Source: Bacteroidales bacterium UBA6828
GTDB taxonomy: Bacteria > Bacteroidota > Bacteroidia > Bacteroidales > Paludibacteraceae
Length of the DNA stretch: 64,000 bases
Assembly: GCA_002452095.1 (NCBI GenBank)
Contig: DKEG01000037.1
Coordinates: forward strand, 3,389 to 67,388
Direction: 5' to 3'
In this document: positions 1 through 10,091 of the stretch, piece by piece
Layout of the letters: each line of letters starts with the position of its first letter
How positions within the stretch are numbered: position 1 is the stretch's first letter
Notes under the pieces: generated by a model
Databases searched by the model: none
What the model saw: only the letters and a program-made list of their open reading frames with translations
Told to the model about the DNA's origin: nothing
Translations under genes and position numbers: made by a program

Positions 1-1965
1 ATCGAACTGGAGTACAAGCACCCCCAAATCCCTGCCGAGTACAGGAATACGATGCCCGCTTATATGCAGATGGTTATTGCCAACCTCATCACGGATATGA
101 TGGACAACCGCTTCGAGGAACTATCGCTCAATCCCAATGCCTCTTTCCAAGGCGCAGGCTGCTACTATGGTGAGATTGTGAAACTCAAAGATGCTTTCGT
201 GGCGGTTTCTATTCCCAAGGAGGGGCAAGAGACCACTGCTCTCCGCGACCTGCTCCTGCAAGTGGAGAAAATGCACCGATATGGTTTTACCAATGCCGAG
301 TTGGAACGTGTGAAAACTGAGTATCTCAACTCTATGGAGAAAGCCTACAACGAGCGCAACAACCGTAAGAACATCGCTATTGCGCGCGAGTGTATTCGCA
401 ACTTTGAAGACCACGAGCCTATGCCGGGTATCGAATGGGAATACAATTTTGCCAAACAGGCTCTCCCTATGATAGATCTGGCTTCGGTAAACGAAATAGC
501 CAAACAATTCATTGATGACAAACCTACCATCGCCATCACAGGTCCGCTCAAAAAAGGCGTGAATATCCCTACCGAGGAGACAATCCTTTCGCTGCTCAAA
601 GAGGTAGGAACAATGGAGATAGAGGCTCCAAAAGAGGAGATAATCAATACCGAGTTGGTCAAGAAAGCACCCCGTGCAGGCAAAATCAGGAAGACGACCA
701 CCAATGCCGACTTGGGAACCACCGAGTGGACGCTCTCCAATGGCGTGAAAGTGGTTATCAAACCTACCACATTCAAACAGGACGAGATTCTGCTCAATGC
801 CTTCTCACAAGGCGGTTTGTCGCTTGTCGCTACCGAAGACCTCCCCTCTGCCGACCTCGCTACTGATGTGGTCAGTATGATGGGATTGGGCGATTTCTCC
901 CGTACCGACCTGCAAAAAGCCCTTGCCGGCAAGACGGTCAGCGTGGATGCGTCTATCGGTGCTTATTCCGAGAGTATGAGCGGCTCTTCGTCTGTCAAAG
1001 ACCTCGAGACGATGCTCCAACTGGTGTACCTGCTGTTCACCGCTCCGCGCTATGACAAAGAGGCTTACCAGACACTCATCAGCCTTTTGCACAACCAACT
1101 GCTCAACAAGGACAAGAACCCGAAAGCCGTCTTTGCCGACTCGGTTTCCGTTATGGGCAGCAACCACTCCGAGCGTACTACACTCTGGAATGTAGAGACG
1201 TTGGACAAGGTTTCGCTGGATAAGGCACTGGCTGTTTACAAAGCACGCTTTGCCAACCCCGCTGACTTCACCTTTGTCTTTGTGGGCAATATCGACCCTG
1301 CCGACAAGGCAACGCAGAAACTCATCAGCCAATGGCTTGGCGGACTGAAAACCTCCAAACAGCGTGAGTCGTTCCGCGACAACGAGGTGCGTACCCCGCT
1401 CGGAGTTCTCAAAAACTATTTCACCCGCAAGATGGAAACCACTACCGCTTCCAACCGTATTCAGTACACTTCGTATGAGATGCCTTATACCTTGGCAAAC
1501 GACTTGAATATGGAGATGATTGGGCGCATACTTTCTACCCGCTATCTCGAATCTATCCGTGAGCGCGAAGGCGGTTCATACGGCGTCGGCTGCTACGGAA
1601 CGATGGATTTGCGCCCTGTCTCGCGTGCAAGACTGATAATGCAGTTTGATACCGACCCCGTCAAACAGGAGAAACTGATGAGCATCATCCACGAGGAAGT
1701 GGATACGATTGTAAAGAACGGACCTCTTGCCGTCGATTTGGCTAAGGAAAAACAATCCATGCTCAAGGACTTCGAGGAGGATGTCGAGAAGAACGGCTAT
1801 TGGTCAAGTATTATCTATCTGTACTATACCTATGGTCTGAACTATATTGCCGACTATCAAAATGCCGTCAATGCCATTACTGCAAAGACCGTCCAAAGCA
1901 CGTTGCGTGATTTGGTCAATGCCGGTAATATGTTCGAGGTTGTGATGGTTCCCGCCGAGGAATAA
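1..1965 (+). CDS. M16 family zinc metallopeptidase, C-terminal part (5' end outside window)
   Basis: The frame is open from base 1, so the gene begins upstream and 654 residues are visible. The protein reads as the later part of a long two-lobed M16 (insulinase/pitrilysin) peptidase: a first-lobe end (AELERVKTEY and the following helices), a linker near residues 215-235, and a second lobe from about residue 240 (EWTLSNGVKVVIKPT) to the end, with the typical REREGGSYGVG segment near residue 520. The HxxEH zinc motif of the active lobe is not in the visible part. Such proteins usually lie in the periplasm or envelope of Bacteroidota and degrade peptides. The family call is firm; substrate and full length cannot be judged. 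Confidence 0.9.
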   Translation: MELEYKHPQIPAEYRNTMPAYMQMVIANLITDMMDNRFEELSLNPNASFQGAGCYYGEIVKLKDAFVAVSIPKEGQETTALRDLLLQVEKMHRYGFTNAELERVKTEYLNSMEKAYNERNNRKNIAIARECIRNFEDHEPMPGIEWEYNFAKQALPMIDLASVNEIAKQFIDDKPTIAITGPLKKGVNIPTEETILSLLKEVGTMEIEAPKEEIINTELVKKAPRAGKIRKTTTNADLGTTEWTLSNGVKVVIKPTTFKQDEILLNAFSQGGLSLVATEDLPSADLATDVVSMMGLGDFSRTDLQKALAGKTVSVDASIGAYSESMSGSSSVKDLETMLQLVYLLFTAPRYDKEAYQTLISLLHNQLLNKDKNPKAVFADSVSVMGSNHSERTTLWNVETLDKVSLDKALAVYKARFANPADFTFVFVGNIDPADKATQKLISQWLGGLKTSKQRESFRDNEVRTPLGVLKNYFTRKMETTTASNRIQYTSYEMPYTLANDLNMEMIGRILSTRYLESIREREGGSYGVGCYGTMDLRPVSRARLIMQFDTDPVKQEKLMSIIHEEVDTIVKNGPLAVDLAKEKQSMLKDFEEDVEKNGYWSSIIYLYYTYGLNYIADYQNAVNAITAKTVQSTLRDLVNAGNMFEVVMVPAEE

Positions 1966-1981
1966 CATTCTCCTGTAATAT

Positions 1982-2024
1982 AAAAGAAACGCCCTTGCTC
2001 GTTTTGAGCAGGGGCGTTTCTTTT
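1982..2024. terminator. Rho-independent terminator after the M16 gene
   Basis: A 19-bp stem with one G-T pair (AAACGCCCTTGCTC against GAGCAGGGGCGTTT), a 5-nt GTTTT loop, and A-rich and T-rich flanks. It starts 17 bases past the stop codon and can serve both this gene and the convergent gene to its right. Confidence 0.9.
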
Positions 2025-2046
2025 ATTATGAATCGGTGTGTAAAAA

Positions 2047-2079
2047 TACAGGTGGATATCAGGTGGATAACGGGTGGTT
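2047..2079 (-). repeat. ATCC-type 11-bp tandem repeat, three units
   Basis: Read on the minus strand the units are AACCACCCGTT, ATCCACCTGAT and ATCCACCTGTA, each exactly 11 bp. The array lies between the M16 terminator and the 3' end of the tRNA nucleotidyltransferase gene, and touches its stop codon. Related arrays occur at five other sites in the window. Confidence 0.75.
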
Positions 2080-3541
2080 AGGTAGTGGTCAGTCCTTTCT
2101 CCTGTGCTAACCGGAGCAGGTATTCTTTGGCGGCGGTGTAGTCGTTGGGGATGATGCCGTCCAGAATGGCATCTTTGATTGCCGATTTGAGTTCGCCTAC
2201 CGTGGCACATGGCGGCAGGTTGAGCAGTTGCATAATCTCCTCGCCGCGTACGGGCGGTTGGAAATTGCGGATACGGTCGCGCTCCTCCAACTCTACCATC
2301 TTTTGCCGTACCAACTCATAGTTGCGGTGGAAACGTGCCACCTTGTCCGCATTGCGGGAGGTGATGTCCGCATCGCAGAGGAGCATCAGATCGTCAATGT
2401 CATCGCCCGCCTCGAATAGCAGACGGCGCACGGCGGAGTCGGTAACGGTGTCTTCAATGAGGTTGATTGGGCGCATGTGCAGATCCACCATCTTGATGAC
2501 ATAGTCCATCTTCTCGTTCTGCGGCAGTTTCATGCGGCGGAAGATCTTGGGTATCATGCGTGCGCCTATGTAGTTGTGGTTGCGGAATGTCCAGCCTGCT
2601 TGCGGATCCCATGCTTTGGAGCGCGGTTTGCCTATGTCGTGCAGGAGGGCTGCCCAGCGCAGCCAGAGTTTGTCGGACTGTGCTGCAACATTGTCAAGCA
2701 CCTGCATGGTATGGAGGAACACATCTTTATGCCCTTTCCCCTCTTTTATTTCCACGCCTTTTAGGGCTGCCAGTTCGGGAAAAATAATAGGCAAAAGCCC
2801 TGTTTTGTCCAGCAGCAGCCACCCTACCGACGGGCGGCGCGAGAGCATAATCTTGTTTAGTTCGTCGGCGATACGCTCACGGGTGATGATACGGATACGC
2901 TCGCGGTTGCGCTCAATCGCCTCGAAGGTAGTCAGGTTGAGCGAGAAACCGAGTTGGGTAGCAAAACGGATCGCACGCATCATACGGAGCGGGTCATCGG
3001 AAAAGGTGATGTCGGGGTCGAGTGGGGTACGGATGATACACTGCTCCATATCCTGTATGCCGCCGAATGGGTCAAGCAGTTCACCGTACCACTCTTTGTT
3101 GAGACAGATAGCCAGCGCATTGATAGTGAAGTCGCGGCGGTTCTGGTCTTCCTCCAGAGTGCCGTCCTCCACGATAGGATTGCGGGAGTCGTGTTGGTAA
3201 CTCTCGCGGCGGGCACCTACAAACTCCAGTTCGAGGTCGTGCTTCTTTACTTGTGCCGTGCCGTAGGTACGGAAGACGCTCAGGTGCGCTCCTTTGCCTA
3301 ATCGCTTGGCAACCGCCTCCGCTAAACGGATACCGATGCTCACTTCCTTGTGTTCTGTGGGCGTTGCTTGTGCAGCATCGCGGCGCACCACAACGATGTC
3401 TATATCCGTACTCTCGCGGTGGAGTATCAAGTCGCGCACCCAACCGCCGATGACATAGCAGTCCAATCCGAGCTGGTCGGCTTCTTCGCCTACAAGGTGC
3501 AGGATGGGTTGTTCTATTTTCGGGTCTTTGATAAGCATCAT
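2078..3541 (-). CDS. cca: CCA tRNA nucleotidyltransferase / poly(A) polymerase family with HD domain
   Basis: A 487-residue class II nucleotidyltransferase that adds or repairs the 3' CCA of tRNA in the cytoplasm. Visible signatures are the P-loop-like GGWVRD at residues 32-37, the catalytic DIDIV at 46-50, the RRDFTINALA segment in the middle of the head domain, and an HD phosphohydrolase motif LLHDIGKP near residue 300. Length and order match Bacteroidota CCA enzymes with an HD domain. Poly(A) polymerase is the only serious alternative; the HD domain and lack of a basic tail favour CCA addition. The start is ATG-ATG at 3541, downstream of a promoter at 3630-3661. Confidence 0.92.
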   Translation of the reverse strand: MMLIKDPKIEQPILHLVGEEADQLGLDCYVIGGWVRDLILHRESTDIDIVVVRRDAAQATPTEHKEVSIGIRLAEAVAKRLGKGAHLSVFRTYGTAQVKKHDLELEFVGARRESYQHDSRNPIVEDGTLEEDQNRRDFTINALAICLNKEWYGELLDPFGGIQDMEQCIIRTPLDPDITFSDDPLRMMRAIRFATQLGFSLNLTTFEAIERNRERIRIITRERIADELNKIMLSRRPSVGWLLLDKTGLLPIIFPELAALKGVEIKEGKGHKDVFLHTMQVLDNVAAQSDKLWLRWAALLHDIGKPRSKAWDPQAGWTFRNHNYIGARMIPKIFRRMKLPQNEKMDYVIKMVDLHMRPINLIEDTVTDSAVRRLLFEAGDDIDDLMLLCDADITSRNADKVARFHRNYELVRQKMVELEERDRIRNFQPPVRGEEIMQLLNLPPCATVGELKSAIKDAILDGIIPNDYTAAKEYLLRLAQEKGLTTT

Positions 3542-3629
3542 CGGTAAAAATGCGTAGTCTTTATTCGTAAACTGTATATTCGTAGGGCGTCGGGCGTGGT
3601 TTGAATTTGCCTGATCTTCATTTGGGGTG

Positions 3630-3661
3630 CAAAGTTACGACAATATGCGGAAATATGCAAT
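3630..3661 (-). promoter_or_regulatory. Bacteroidota-type promoter for cca
   Basis: On the minus strand, TAACTTTG (3630-3637) lies 20 nt from an upstream TTG (complement at 3658-3660). This matches the Bacteroidota -7/-33 consensus and points at the gene starting at 3541. Confidence 0.75.
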
Positions 3662-3808
3662 ACCTGTTTGGAAGCATAAATCCGTATGAAGAGAGTGAAA
3701 CAACGGAAATCCTCAAAAATAGGTAGTGGTTTTAAGGTGGAAGAAAACCTTAAAGTACGCAATACATCGTAGAAATGCACGAAAAATTATCATATTTTTG
3801 TGTAATTG

Positions 3809-3839
3809 TTGTGCCTACGAAAATAATATTGTATATTTG
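3809..3839 (+). promoter_or_regulatory. Bacteroidota-type promoter for the large T9SS protein
   Basis: TTG at 3809-3811, a 20-nt spacer, then TATATTTG at 3832-3839, about 60 nt upstream of the start codon. Confidence 0.7.
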
Positions 3840-3900
3840 CAACGTTTTATTACTTGAATAATACACAATGTGCGAGAAAAATACAACATTATTATAACAA

Positions 3901-6900
3901 ATGCTAATGACAATAAAATCAAAATTCCTATTGGCACTGATGTGTACAATAGCGGGTGCAGGCAGCATGGTTGCACAAGCGCAGTGGGGTATCAACCTGC
4001 TGCAGAACCCTTCTCCCGACACGGAGACACAATTTACAGGCTGGACGAAATCCGGCAACGGCTCATGGCAAATAAATGACGGCTATGTGCAGTCATCGAA
4101 CAAGGAGTCCGTACTCACACAGACGGTGGACCTTGCGGAGAAAGGCTTTTCCGCTGACGATTTGGCACAAGCCAAGTTGCTGGTCTCCGTGCGTTATGAG
4201 ATTCTTAAATACGGTCGTGCGGGCAGCGGTATATGCCGTGCGATGGTCGTTTGCCTTGATGCGGCGGATTCTCCGTTAGACACGCTCTATGCGGTGAACA
4301 AAACACAGTTCGATGCTGTCGATGTGCCGCCCACAGCAGCCGTTGCAATGTCCTCTTTGCCGGCAGGGGTATCCAAGGTGCGCTATGAACTGCATGGCAA
4401 GGATCATAAGTATTGGGCTGGAAATTATGGTCCCCGTTTCACGGATATGGGTATGGCACTTTGCCGTCTCGCCGATACGTACAGTGCTTCTGTGGATCCG
4501 GCTATGGGCGACAGCATCGCACTGAGCAAGACGACAGGCATCGCGCTCGGTGACACCATTACGGTTACTGCCAAATATGCGGAACACCCGATTCTGAGCC
4601 TTTCCACCAATACCCTCCAGCAGATTGAGGGCAACAAAATCATCTGCCGTGGTAGCGATATGGTGGTGAGTGCGCATTTGGCATATTCTCACACCATTAC
4701 AGCGGATGTGGAGCATGGTACCTTGACCGCCTCTCCCGCTGCGGCTATGATGGGAGACACCATCACGCTCAGCAAGACATTGGATGAGGGATGCACTTTT
4801 GGTCAATATATCGCTACACCCGACGTGAAATGGATAGATGGCAACCGCTTCGTCATGCCCGACGAAGATGTTACTATCCGTTGGGTTTTATATCAAACGC
4901 ACACCGTACCGTTCTTCGAAGGCTTTGAGGAAAATAACACGCAAGGTCAAGCGGTTGCCGGCTGGTGGCAAGAGAGTGAAAAAGGAGATTATGTATGGCT
5001 TGCCAACTCTACTGAAACCTCTGACAACCGCCGACCTTATGCCGGTCAATGGAATGTCACCCTCAGGTATAACAATACCGATTGGTTGTTCTGCAAGATT
5101 ACATTGGAGACTGGCAAACGCTATTTGTTCTCTATGTACGCACGGCAAAACACCTCTACGGCAGCCGATGCAAACATAAGCGTATATCTGGGCGATGACA
5201 TCCAAAAAGATGCCATGACCACGAATATCATGCCCAAAACAGGTGTGGTATCTGGCAACTACCAACAACTGACAGCCGCTTTCTCTGTACCGGAAACCAA
5301 AGACTACGTCTTGGGAATACGTGGAGAAATCGGTTTCAGTCCTATGTATCTGAGTATTGATGACATCCGTATTACGGAGATCCTGCCCCATGCTGTTACA
5401 TGCGTCTCCTCGGAAATAGGCACGTTTAGTGCCGACCGTACATCGGCTTATGCCGTAGATACGGTTACTCTGTCGGCTGTCATTCCGCAGGGATATACCC
5501 TGTCGCAGTATATCGCCACGCCCGACGTGAAATGGATTGACCGCAATCGCTTTGTTATGCCCGATGAGGAGGTTGTCATCCGTATGGAAACAGGACGCCT
5601 CTATAGCGTACCATTCTTCGATGGCTTTGAGGAGAACAACGGGCAAGGTCGCCCTGTAGCCGGCTGGTTGCAGCAGAGTGTCAGCGGCGACTCGGTATGG
5701 ACTGCCAACTCGACGATGACCAACTATAATCGCACCCCATTTGCCGGTCAATGGAATGCCATACTGTACGACAGCAACTGTGATTGGTTGTTGAACCACT
5801 TTGCCTTGGAGGCGGGAAAAGAGTACCGCCTGAGCCTGTATGCACGCCAATCTGGTAATTCTTCGGGAGCATACCTGAGAGCCTACCTGGGTAATCAGGC
5901 AACTCTCGACTCGCTGAAGACTATTGTCATTCCCTCTTCCTCTGTTAAGAACGGAGACTATCAGTTGTTTACCGGCACTTTCACGGTGTCGGAGAGCGGT
6001 GTCTATGTTTTGGGAATTCAAGGTCGAGGCTATTCGTCCAATCATCTCAGCATAGATGACATCCGTCTTACGGAGAATGTATCTCATACTGTCCAGACAG
6101 CCGCTTCCGAGTCCGGTACGATTAGGCTCAACAAGACCCTGGCAATGTGCGGCGACACTATCCGGTTGAGCCGCACTATGGCAGAGGGCGAAGTCTTCAT
6201 ACGCTATACGGTCAATACGGCATTGCAATGGCTCAACGACACCGCTTTCATAATGCCCGATGAGGATGTCATTGTCGGCATGACCGTACTGCCTACTCAT
6301 TCTCTCCCCTTTGTCGAAGGCTTCGAAAATGGTAATACCGACCAGGAAACCGTGGCAGGTTGGTTGCAACAGCGTGAAAAAGGAAATGGCGTATGGAGAG
6401 CCAACTCTACCCAAACAGACTACTATCGCACCCCGTACGAAGGGCAATGGAATGTTGCCCTTAAGTTTGGCAACACCGCTTGGCTGTTCAACAAAGTGCA
6501 GTTGGAGGCTGATACCGAATACGATATGTATCTCTTTGCCCGCCAGAACCAAAGCAACAAGTCTTATGCCAACCTGCGGGCGGCACTCGGCAACGATGCC
6601 GACAAAGACGCTATGAATCTGGAGATCCTGCCTGCAACGGGACTGACCAACGGAGACTATCAACTGCTGCACTGCCGTTTCTCTGTTCCTGCAAGCGGGA
6701 AATACGTGCTGGGTATTCGTGGGGAGGTTACCCGCGAACCTATGTATGTGAGCATCGACGACATTCATATCCAAAAGCGTATGCCGCATACTATCCGAAC
6801 AGCCAATTCCGAGTTGGGTACGCTCACGCTGAGCAAGACGGAAGCATACGTAGGAGACACCGTCTCGGTAGAATGTACTATGAACGACGGGTGCTATTTC

Positions 6901-9384
6901 CGTGCCTTTACTGCCACGCCGAGTGTGAAATGGATCGATGCTAAACGTTTCATTATGCTTGGTGAGGATGTTACGATTGGTATCGACGCCGTTCTGCCAC
7001 ACGCCATTCCCTTCTTCGAAGGCTTTGAGGAGGGCAATAAGCAAGACGAACCGATAGCCGGTTGGGTAGTACAGAGTACATACGGTTCAGATTGCTGGAA
7101 AGCCAATACGAAATATACCGATTGTAACCGTACACCGTATGCCGGCAACTGGAATGGTACACTGCGTTATAACAATGATTGCTGGATGTTCAATGCCCTC
7201 GTGCTGGAAGCAGGCAAAGACTATATCCTGTCTTTCCGCGCACGGCAAGACAAAACTACCGGTGCGGAAGTCAGTGCCAGTCTGGGGTCCGCATGCCATA
7301 AAGACTCTATGAAGATACAACTCATGAAAAATCAGAGTCTGGTCAATGGCGATTACCAACCGGTCGTTGCCCGCTTCTCTGTAAAGACCTCGGGCAACTA
7401 TGTGCTGGGTATCCTCGGCTATGCCAACCTGACCTCGACATATATGTCCATAGATAATATCCGTATTGAGGAGTGTACCACGCAATATACGCTTACACCC
7501 GCTGCCAACGAAGGCGGTTTGCTGACCCTTAGTGCAGGCACGGCTTATCCGTGTGATACCATTACCGTGCGCCGTACTATGAACGACGGATATGCTTTCT
7601 GCCGCTACAACACCAATATCCCTGTACGCTGGCTTACCGATAGCACGTTTGTCATGCCCGATGAGAATATCACCCTCGATATGACCACCTTGCAGGCAAA
7701 ACCTGTCCCCTTCTTCGACGGCTTTGAGCAGGGCAACCAACACCGGCAATCGGTGGCAGGATGGCTTGTAACGGCCTCTGAAGCCAATATCTATTGGCAG
7801 GCAGACAACACTCGCACTCCCTATGAAGGCGCATGGACGGCTTACTTCAGTGCCTACGGAAGCAACAGTTGGATGTTCAATGCCCTCACCTTGGAAGCAG
7901 GCAAAACCTATACGGTTTCTATCCATACCAAGCAGACGGTTCCCGCAACAAAATCTACGGCACAGACCTTGCGCATTGGCTTGGGAAGCACCTGCAATGA
8001 AACGGCTATGACTACCGAACTCGTTCCTACCTTGGTTGTTTCGGACACACTGTATCAGACCATAGTGGCTGACTTCACCGTACCGCAGACCGCTACCTAT
8101 GTGCTGGGTATCCGCGGCTATGCCGTGTCCGGATATGGTATCGTGCTGGACAACGTGCGCGTAGCAGAGAAAAGCAATACCCAATATGCTATCGCTGTCG
8201 CCGACTCGGTATTCGGCAGTCCAGTAGTGCCTTCTTCCGCTGCTATGGGAGACACCATAGCCGTGAGCCATACCATTGACCCCGCATACCTCTGCATATC
8301 ATATAGTACGGATAAAACGGTTCGCTGGACTGACCCACGCCATTTCATTATGCCCGATGAGACGGTTACGGTCAGTATGCAGGCGCTCAAAGCAAAGACC
8401 ATCCCCTTCTTCGATGGCTTTGAAGAGGGCAATACCGACCGGGGAATCGTGACGGGTTGGCTGCAACAGAGTGAAAATGGTAGTGGCGTATGGAGAGCCA
8501 ACTCCACCAAAACAGACTACAATTGTACCCCGTACGAAGGACAATGGAATGTAACATTGGGCTATGATAACACCGATTGGCTGATGCAAGGCTTTGCCTT
8601 TGAAAAACGCAAAGCCTACAGGGTCTCGCTCTATGCGCGTCAGGATGACCAATATAAATCGGATGCCACCATCAGCATTTGTCTTGGTTCGGAACTGGAC
8701 AAAGACTCTATGACTGTCCAACTCTTGCCTCAAACGGGTATCATCAATGGCGATTACCAACTGCTGGAAACCGCTTTCTCCGTGCCTGCTACCGCTTCCT
8801 ATGCATTGGGTATTCGCGGCTATATCAGTTCCGGCCCGTATTATCTGTCCATTGATAATATCACAATTGAGGAAATACCCGTAGAGGAGGTAACGCCCCA
8901 TGTAAGTGCTACATCGCTCAACCTGCCGGGGGCGGACGAAACGGCTGTCCGCAACGCCCTGTCGGCACTTACGCTCACTGCCGTCGATGCCCGGGATAGT
9001 GTCGTCTATACCTTTACCAACAAAGCAGACATCTGGACGATTGATTGGAAACTCAAAGAGGCTACCTGTTCACTGCTCTCTGCCGACTTGCCTGTCGGCT
9101 ACATCTTTGCCAACGACACCGAGACGGTTCACGTCACTCTCGAGAATGTCGGCACGGGCGTACACAACGCAACGGCTAACACCCTGCAGGTATATCCCAA
9201 CCCCGCAACAGACCATATCCGTGTAGTGGGTGCCGGAGACCGCATCGCTGTCTACGATCTCGCCGGACACGTAGTGCTTACGCTGCCCGCAGCAGACCAC
9301 ACCGCTATCGACATCACTATGCTGCCCGCAGGCGTCTATATGCTCCGCTCTGCCGACCAAGTCGCACCCTTGATTGTAAAGTGA
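3901..9384 (+). CDS. Large secreted multi-repeat protein with T9SS C-terminal sorting domain
   Basis: The protein has 1827 residues: a signal peptide (about residues 1-27; the start may be ATG 3901 or 3907), an N-terminal beta-sandwich-like region (28-195), and then alternating modules. Seven short modules of about 65 residues resemble divergent InlB B-type repeats and end in a PDEDVTI-like motif. Six longer beta-sandwich modules start with a PFFEGFE..AGW signature near residues 336, 570, 801, 1035, 1269 and 1500 and end in SIDDIRI. The last ~70 residues (VYPNPATDHIRV, then LPAGVYMLR) form a type A T9SS sorting domain. It should be exported by the Sec and T9SS pathways and anchored at the surface or released. 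Adhesion or glycan binding is plausible from the fold types but not shown. It stands alone with its own promoter and terminator. Confidence 0.85.
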   Translation: MLMTIKSKFLLALMCTIAGAGSMVAQAQWGINLLQNPSPDTETQFTGWTKSGNGSWQINDGYVQSSNKESVLTQTVDLAEKGFSADDLAQAKLLVSVRYEILKYGRAGSGICRAMVVCLDAADSPLDTLYAVNKTQFDAVDVPPTAAVAMSSLPAGVSKVRYELHGKDHKYWAGNYGPRFTDMGMALCRLADTYSASVDPAMGDSIALSKTTGIALGDTITVTAKYAEHPILSLSTNTLQQIEGNKIICRGSDMVVSAHLAYSHTITADVEHGTLTASPAAAMMGDTITLSKTLDEGCTFGQYIATPDVKWIDGNRFVMPDEDVTIRWVLYQTHTVPFFEGFEENNTQGQAVAGWWQESEKGDYVWLANSTETSDNRRPYAGQWNVTLRYNNTDWLFCKITLETGKRYLFSMYARQNTSTAADANISVYLGDDIQKDAMTTNIMPKTGVVSGNYQQLTAAFSVPETKDYVLGIRGEIGFSPMYLSIDDIRITEILPHAVTCVSSEIGTFSADRTSAYAVDTVTLSAVIPQGYTLSQYIATPDVKWIDRNRFVMPDEEVVIRMETGRLYSVPFFDGFEENNGQGRPVAGWLQQSVSGDSVWTANSTMTNYNRTPFAGQWNAILYDSNCDWLLNHFALEAGKEYRLSLYARQSGNSSGAYLRAYLGNQATLDSLKTIVIPSSSVKNGDYQLFTGTFTVSESGVYVLGIQGRGYSSNHLSIDDIRLTENVSHTVQTAASESGTIRLNKTLAMCGDTIRLSRTMAEGEVFIRYTVNTALQWLNDTAFIMPDEDVIVGMTVLPTHSLPFVEGFENGNTDQETVAGWLQQREKGNGVWRANSTQTDYYRTPYEGQWNVALKFGNTAWLFNKVQLEADTEYDMYLFARQNQSNKSYANLRAALGNDADKDAMNLEILPATGLTNGDYQLLHCRFSVPASGKYVLGIRGEVTREPMYVSIDDIHIQKRMPHTIRTANSELGTLTLSKTEAYVGDTVSVECTMNDGCYFRAFTATPSVKWIDAKRFIMLGEDVTIGIDAVLPHAIPFFEGFEEGNKQDEPIAGWVVQSTYGSDCWKANTKYTDCNRTPYAGNWNGTLRYNNDCWMFNALVLEAGKDYILSFRARQDKTTGAEVSASLGSACHKDSMKIQLMKNQSLVNGDYQPVVARFSVKTSGNYVLGILGYANLTSTYMSIDNIRIEECTTQYTLTPAANEGGLLTLSAGTAYPCDTITVRRTMNDGYAFCRYNTNIPVRWLTDSTFVMPDENITLDMTTLQAKPVPFFDGFEQGNQHRQSVAGWLVTASEANIYWQADNTRTPYEGAWTAYFSAYGSNSWMFNALTLEAGKTYTVSIHTKQTVPATKSTAQTLRIGLGSTCNETAMTTELVPTLVVSDTLYQTIVADFTVPQTATYVLGIRGYAVSGYGIVLDNVRVAEKSNTQYAIAVADSVFGSPVVPSSAAMGDTIAVSHTIDPAYLCISYSTDKTVRWTDPRHFIMPDETVTVSMQALKAKTIPFFDGFEEGNTDRGIVTGWLQQSENGSGVWRANSTKTDYNCTPYEGQWNVTLGYDNTDWLMQGFAFEKRKAYRVSLYARQDDQYKSDATISICLGSELDKDSMTVQLLPQTGIINGDYQLLETAFSVPATASYALGIRGYISSGPYYLSIDNITIEEIPVEEVTPHVSATSLNLPGADETAVRNALSALTLTAVDARDSVVYTFTNKADIWTIDWKLKEATCSLLSADLPVGYIFANDTETVHVTLENVGTGVHNATANTLQVYPNPATDHIRVVGAGDRIAVYDLAGHVVLTLPAADHTAIDITMLPAGVYMLRSADQVAPLIVK

Positions 9385-9438
9385 TTGTAAAATAGCCCGT
9401 TAGTGAAATAGTCTGTTAGGGAGATATATCACACCCCC

Positions 9439-9481
9439 AAGAAAGGAGACTGCCTGACCAAATGTAGGCAGTCTCTTTCTT
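9439..9481. terminator. Terminator after the large T9SS gene (copy A of a repeated hairpin)
   Basis: GAGACTGCCT (9446-9455) pairs with AGGCAGTCTC (9466-9475), and flanking AAGAAA pairs with TTTCTT across one bulged base; a T-run follows. Nearly the same stem and loop recur at 39941-39977. Confidence 0.85.
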
Positions 9482-9643
9482 TTATTTTTTATTCTATCAT
9501 TCTATTTTTTTTCTGTTCCCGTCGCAGCCGTATTCGGCTGCTTTCTGTGCATATATTTGCTGTATTCCCCGCTTGCCCGCTAAGTAACCGGATAGAATGT
9601 AAAATTATACAGGATATGCTTTACCTGCGCTGTAATACCAATT

Positions 9644-9687
9644 ACGTAGAAAAGACGTAGAAAAGACGTAGAAAGGACGTAGAAAGA
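9644..9687 (+). repeat. 11-bp tandem repeat ACGTAGAAARG, four units
   Basis: Units are ACGTAGAAAAG, ACGTAGAAAAG, ACGTAGAAAGG and ACGTAGAAAGA. The last three, 33 bp in all, recur exactly in inverted orientation at 45529-45561. Confidence 0.9.
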
Positions 9688-9830
9688 ATGGGTATTTACA
9701 AGGCGTTTACCCGGCAGTTAGCACTTAAATCAACAATGCAGCGCGGCGCGTGTTGCGCCGCAAAACAAGGTTTTGATGGTTTTGTTTTATAAATTATTAT
9801 TTTCTTTTATCAATTTTCTTCCATTTTTCT

Positions 9831-9844
9831 TGCCGCTTGCGGCA
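9831..9844. repeat. Dispersed palindrome TGCCGC-TT-GCGGCA
   Basis: A 6-bp stem inside a longer conserved block reading CTTGCCGCTTGCGGCATAGG. The same block occurs inverted at about 47901-47920 and in variant form at 23546-23564. Confidence 0.7.
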
Positions 9845-9967
9845 TAGGAGACATTTGCTGCCAATTCATAGGTGATCGTTCGCAAATAATAGCACCGTGA
9901 TTATGCACTACTTCCGCTGAGTTCAAACACCCTAAAAGGCAGAAAAACAACGAAAAGGCGAAATATA

Positions 9968-9999
9968 TTTGCAGGATTGTATTTTTTTATGTAACTTTG
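9968..9999 (+). promoter_or_regulatory. Promoter for rpsP
   Basis: TTTG (9968-9971), a 20-nt spacer, TAACTTTG (9992-9999). The leader to the start codon is about 85 nt. Confidence 0.8.
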
Positions 10000-10091
10000 C
10001 ACGCTTTTCGTAAATGTTGAGCAATAATTATTTATTTTTCTAACCCGGGCAGGCGATTCGAGTAGTCGTAGCCCACAAAACAAAAGTCTAA

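Larger units (their letters stand above)
9385..10091. other. 707-bp intergenic region, no gene seen
   Basis: Between the large T9SS gene and rpsP. It holds a terminator, a GC hairpin (CAGCCG/CGGCTG, 9525-9540), a four-unit 11-bp repeat (9644-9687), a strong palindrome (GCGGCGC/GCGCCGC, 9743-9761), a dispersed palindrome (9831-9844) and the rpsP promoter. No reading frame with coding character was found. Confidence 0.7.

Noticed and set aside
4888..7044. A 718-codon open frame on the minus strand inside the large T9SS gene
   Set aside because: It is the antisense shadow of the repeated modules; its protein lacks domain structure and the plus-strand frame has signal peptide, repeats and sorting domain.
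7087..8271. A 394-codon minus-strand frame in the same gene
   Set aside because: Antisense shadow, with the same repeated composition as above and no known family.
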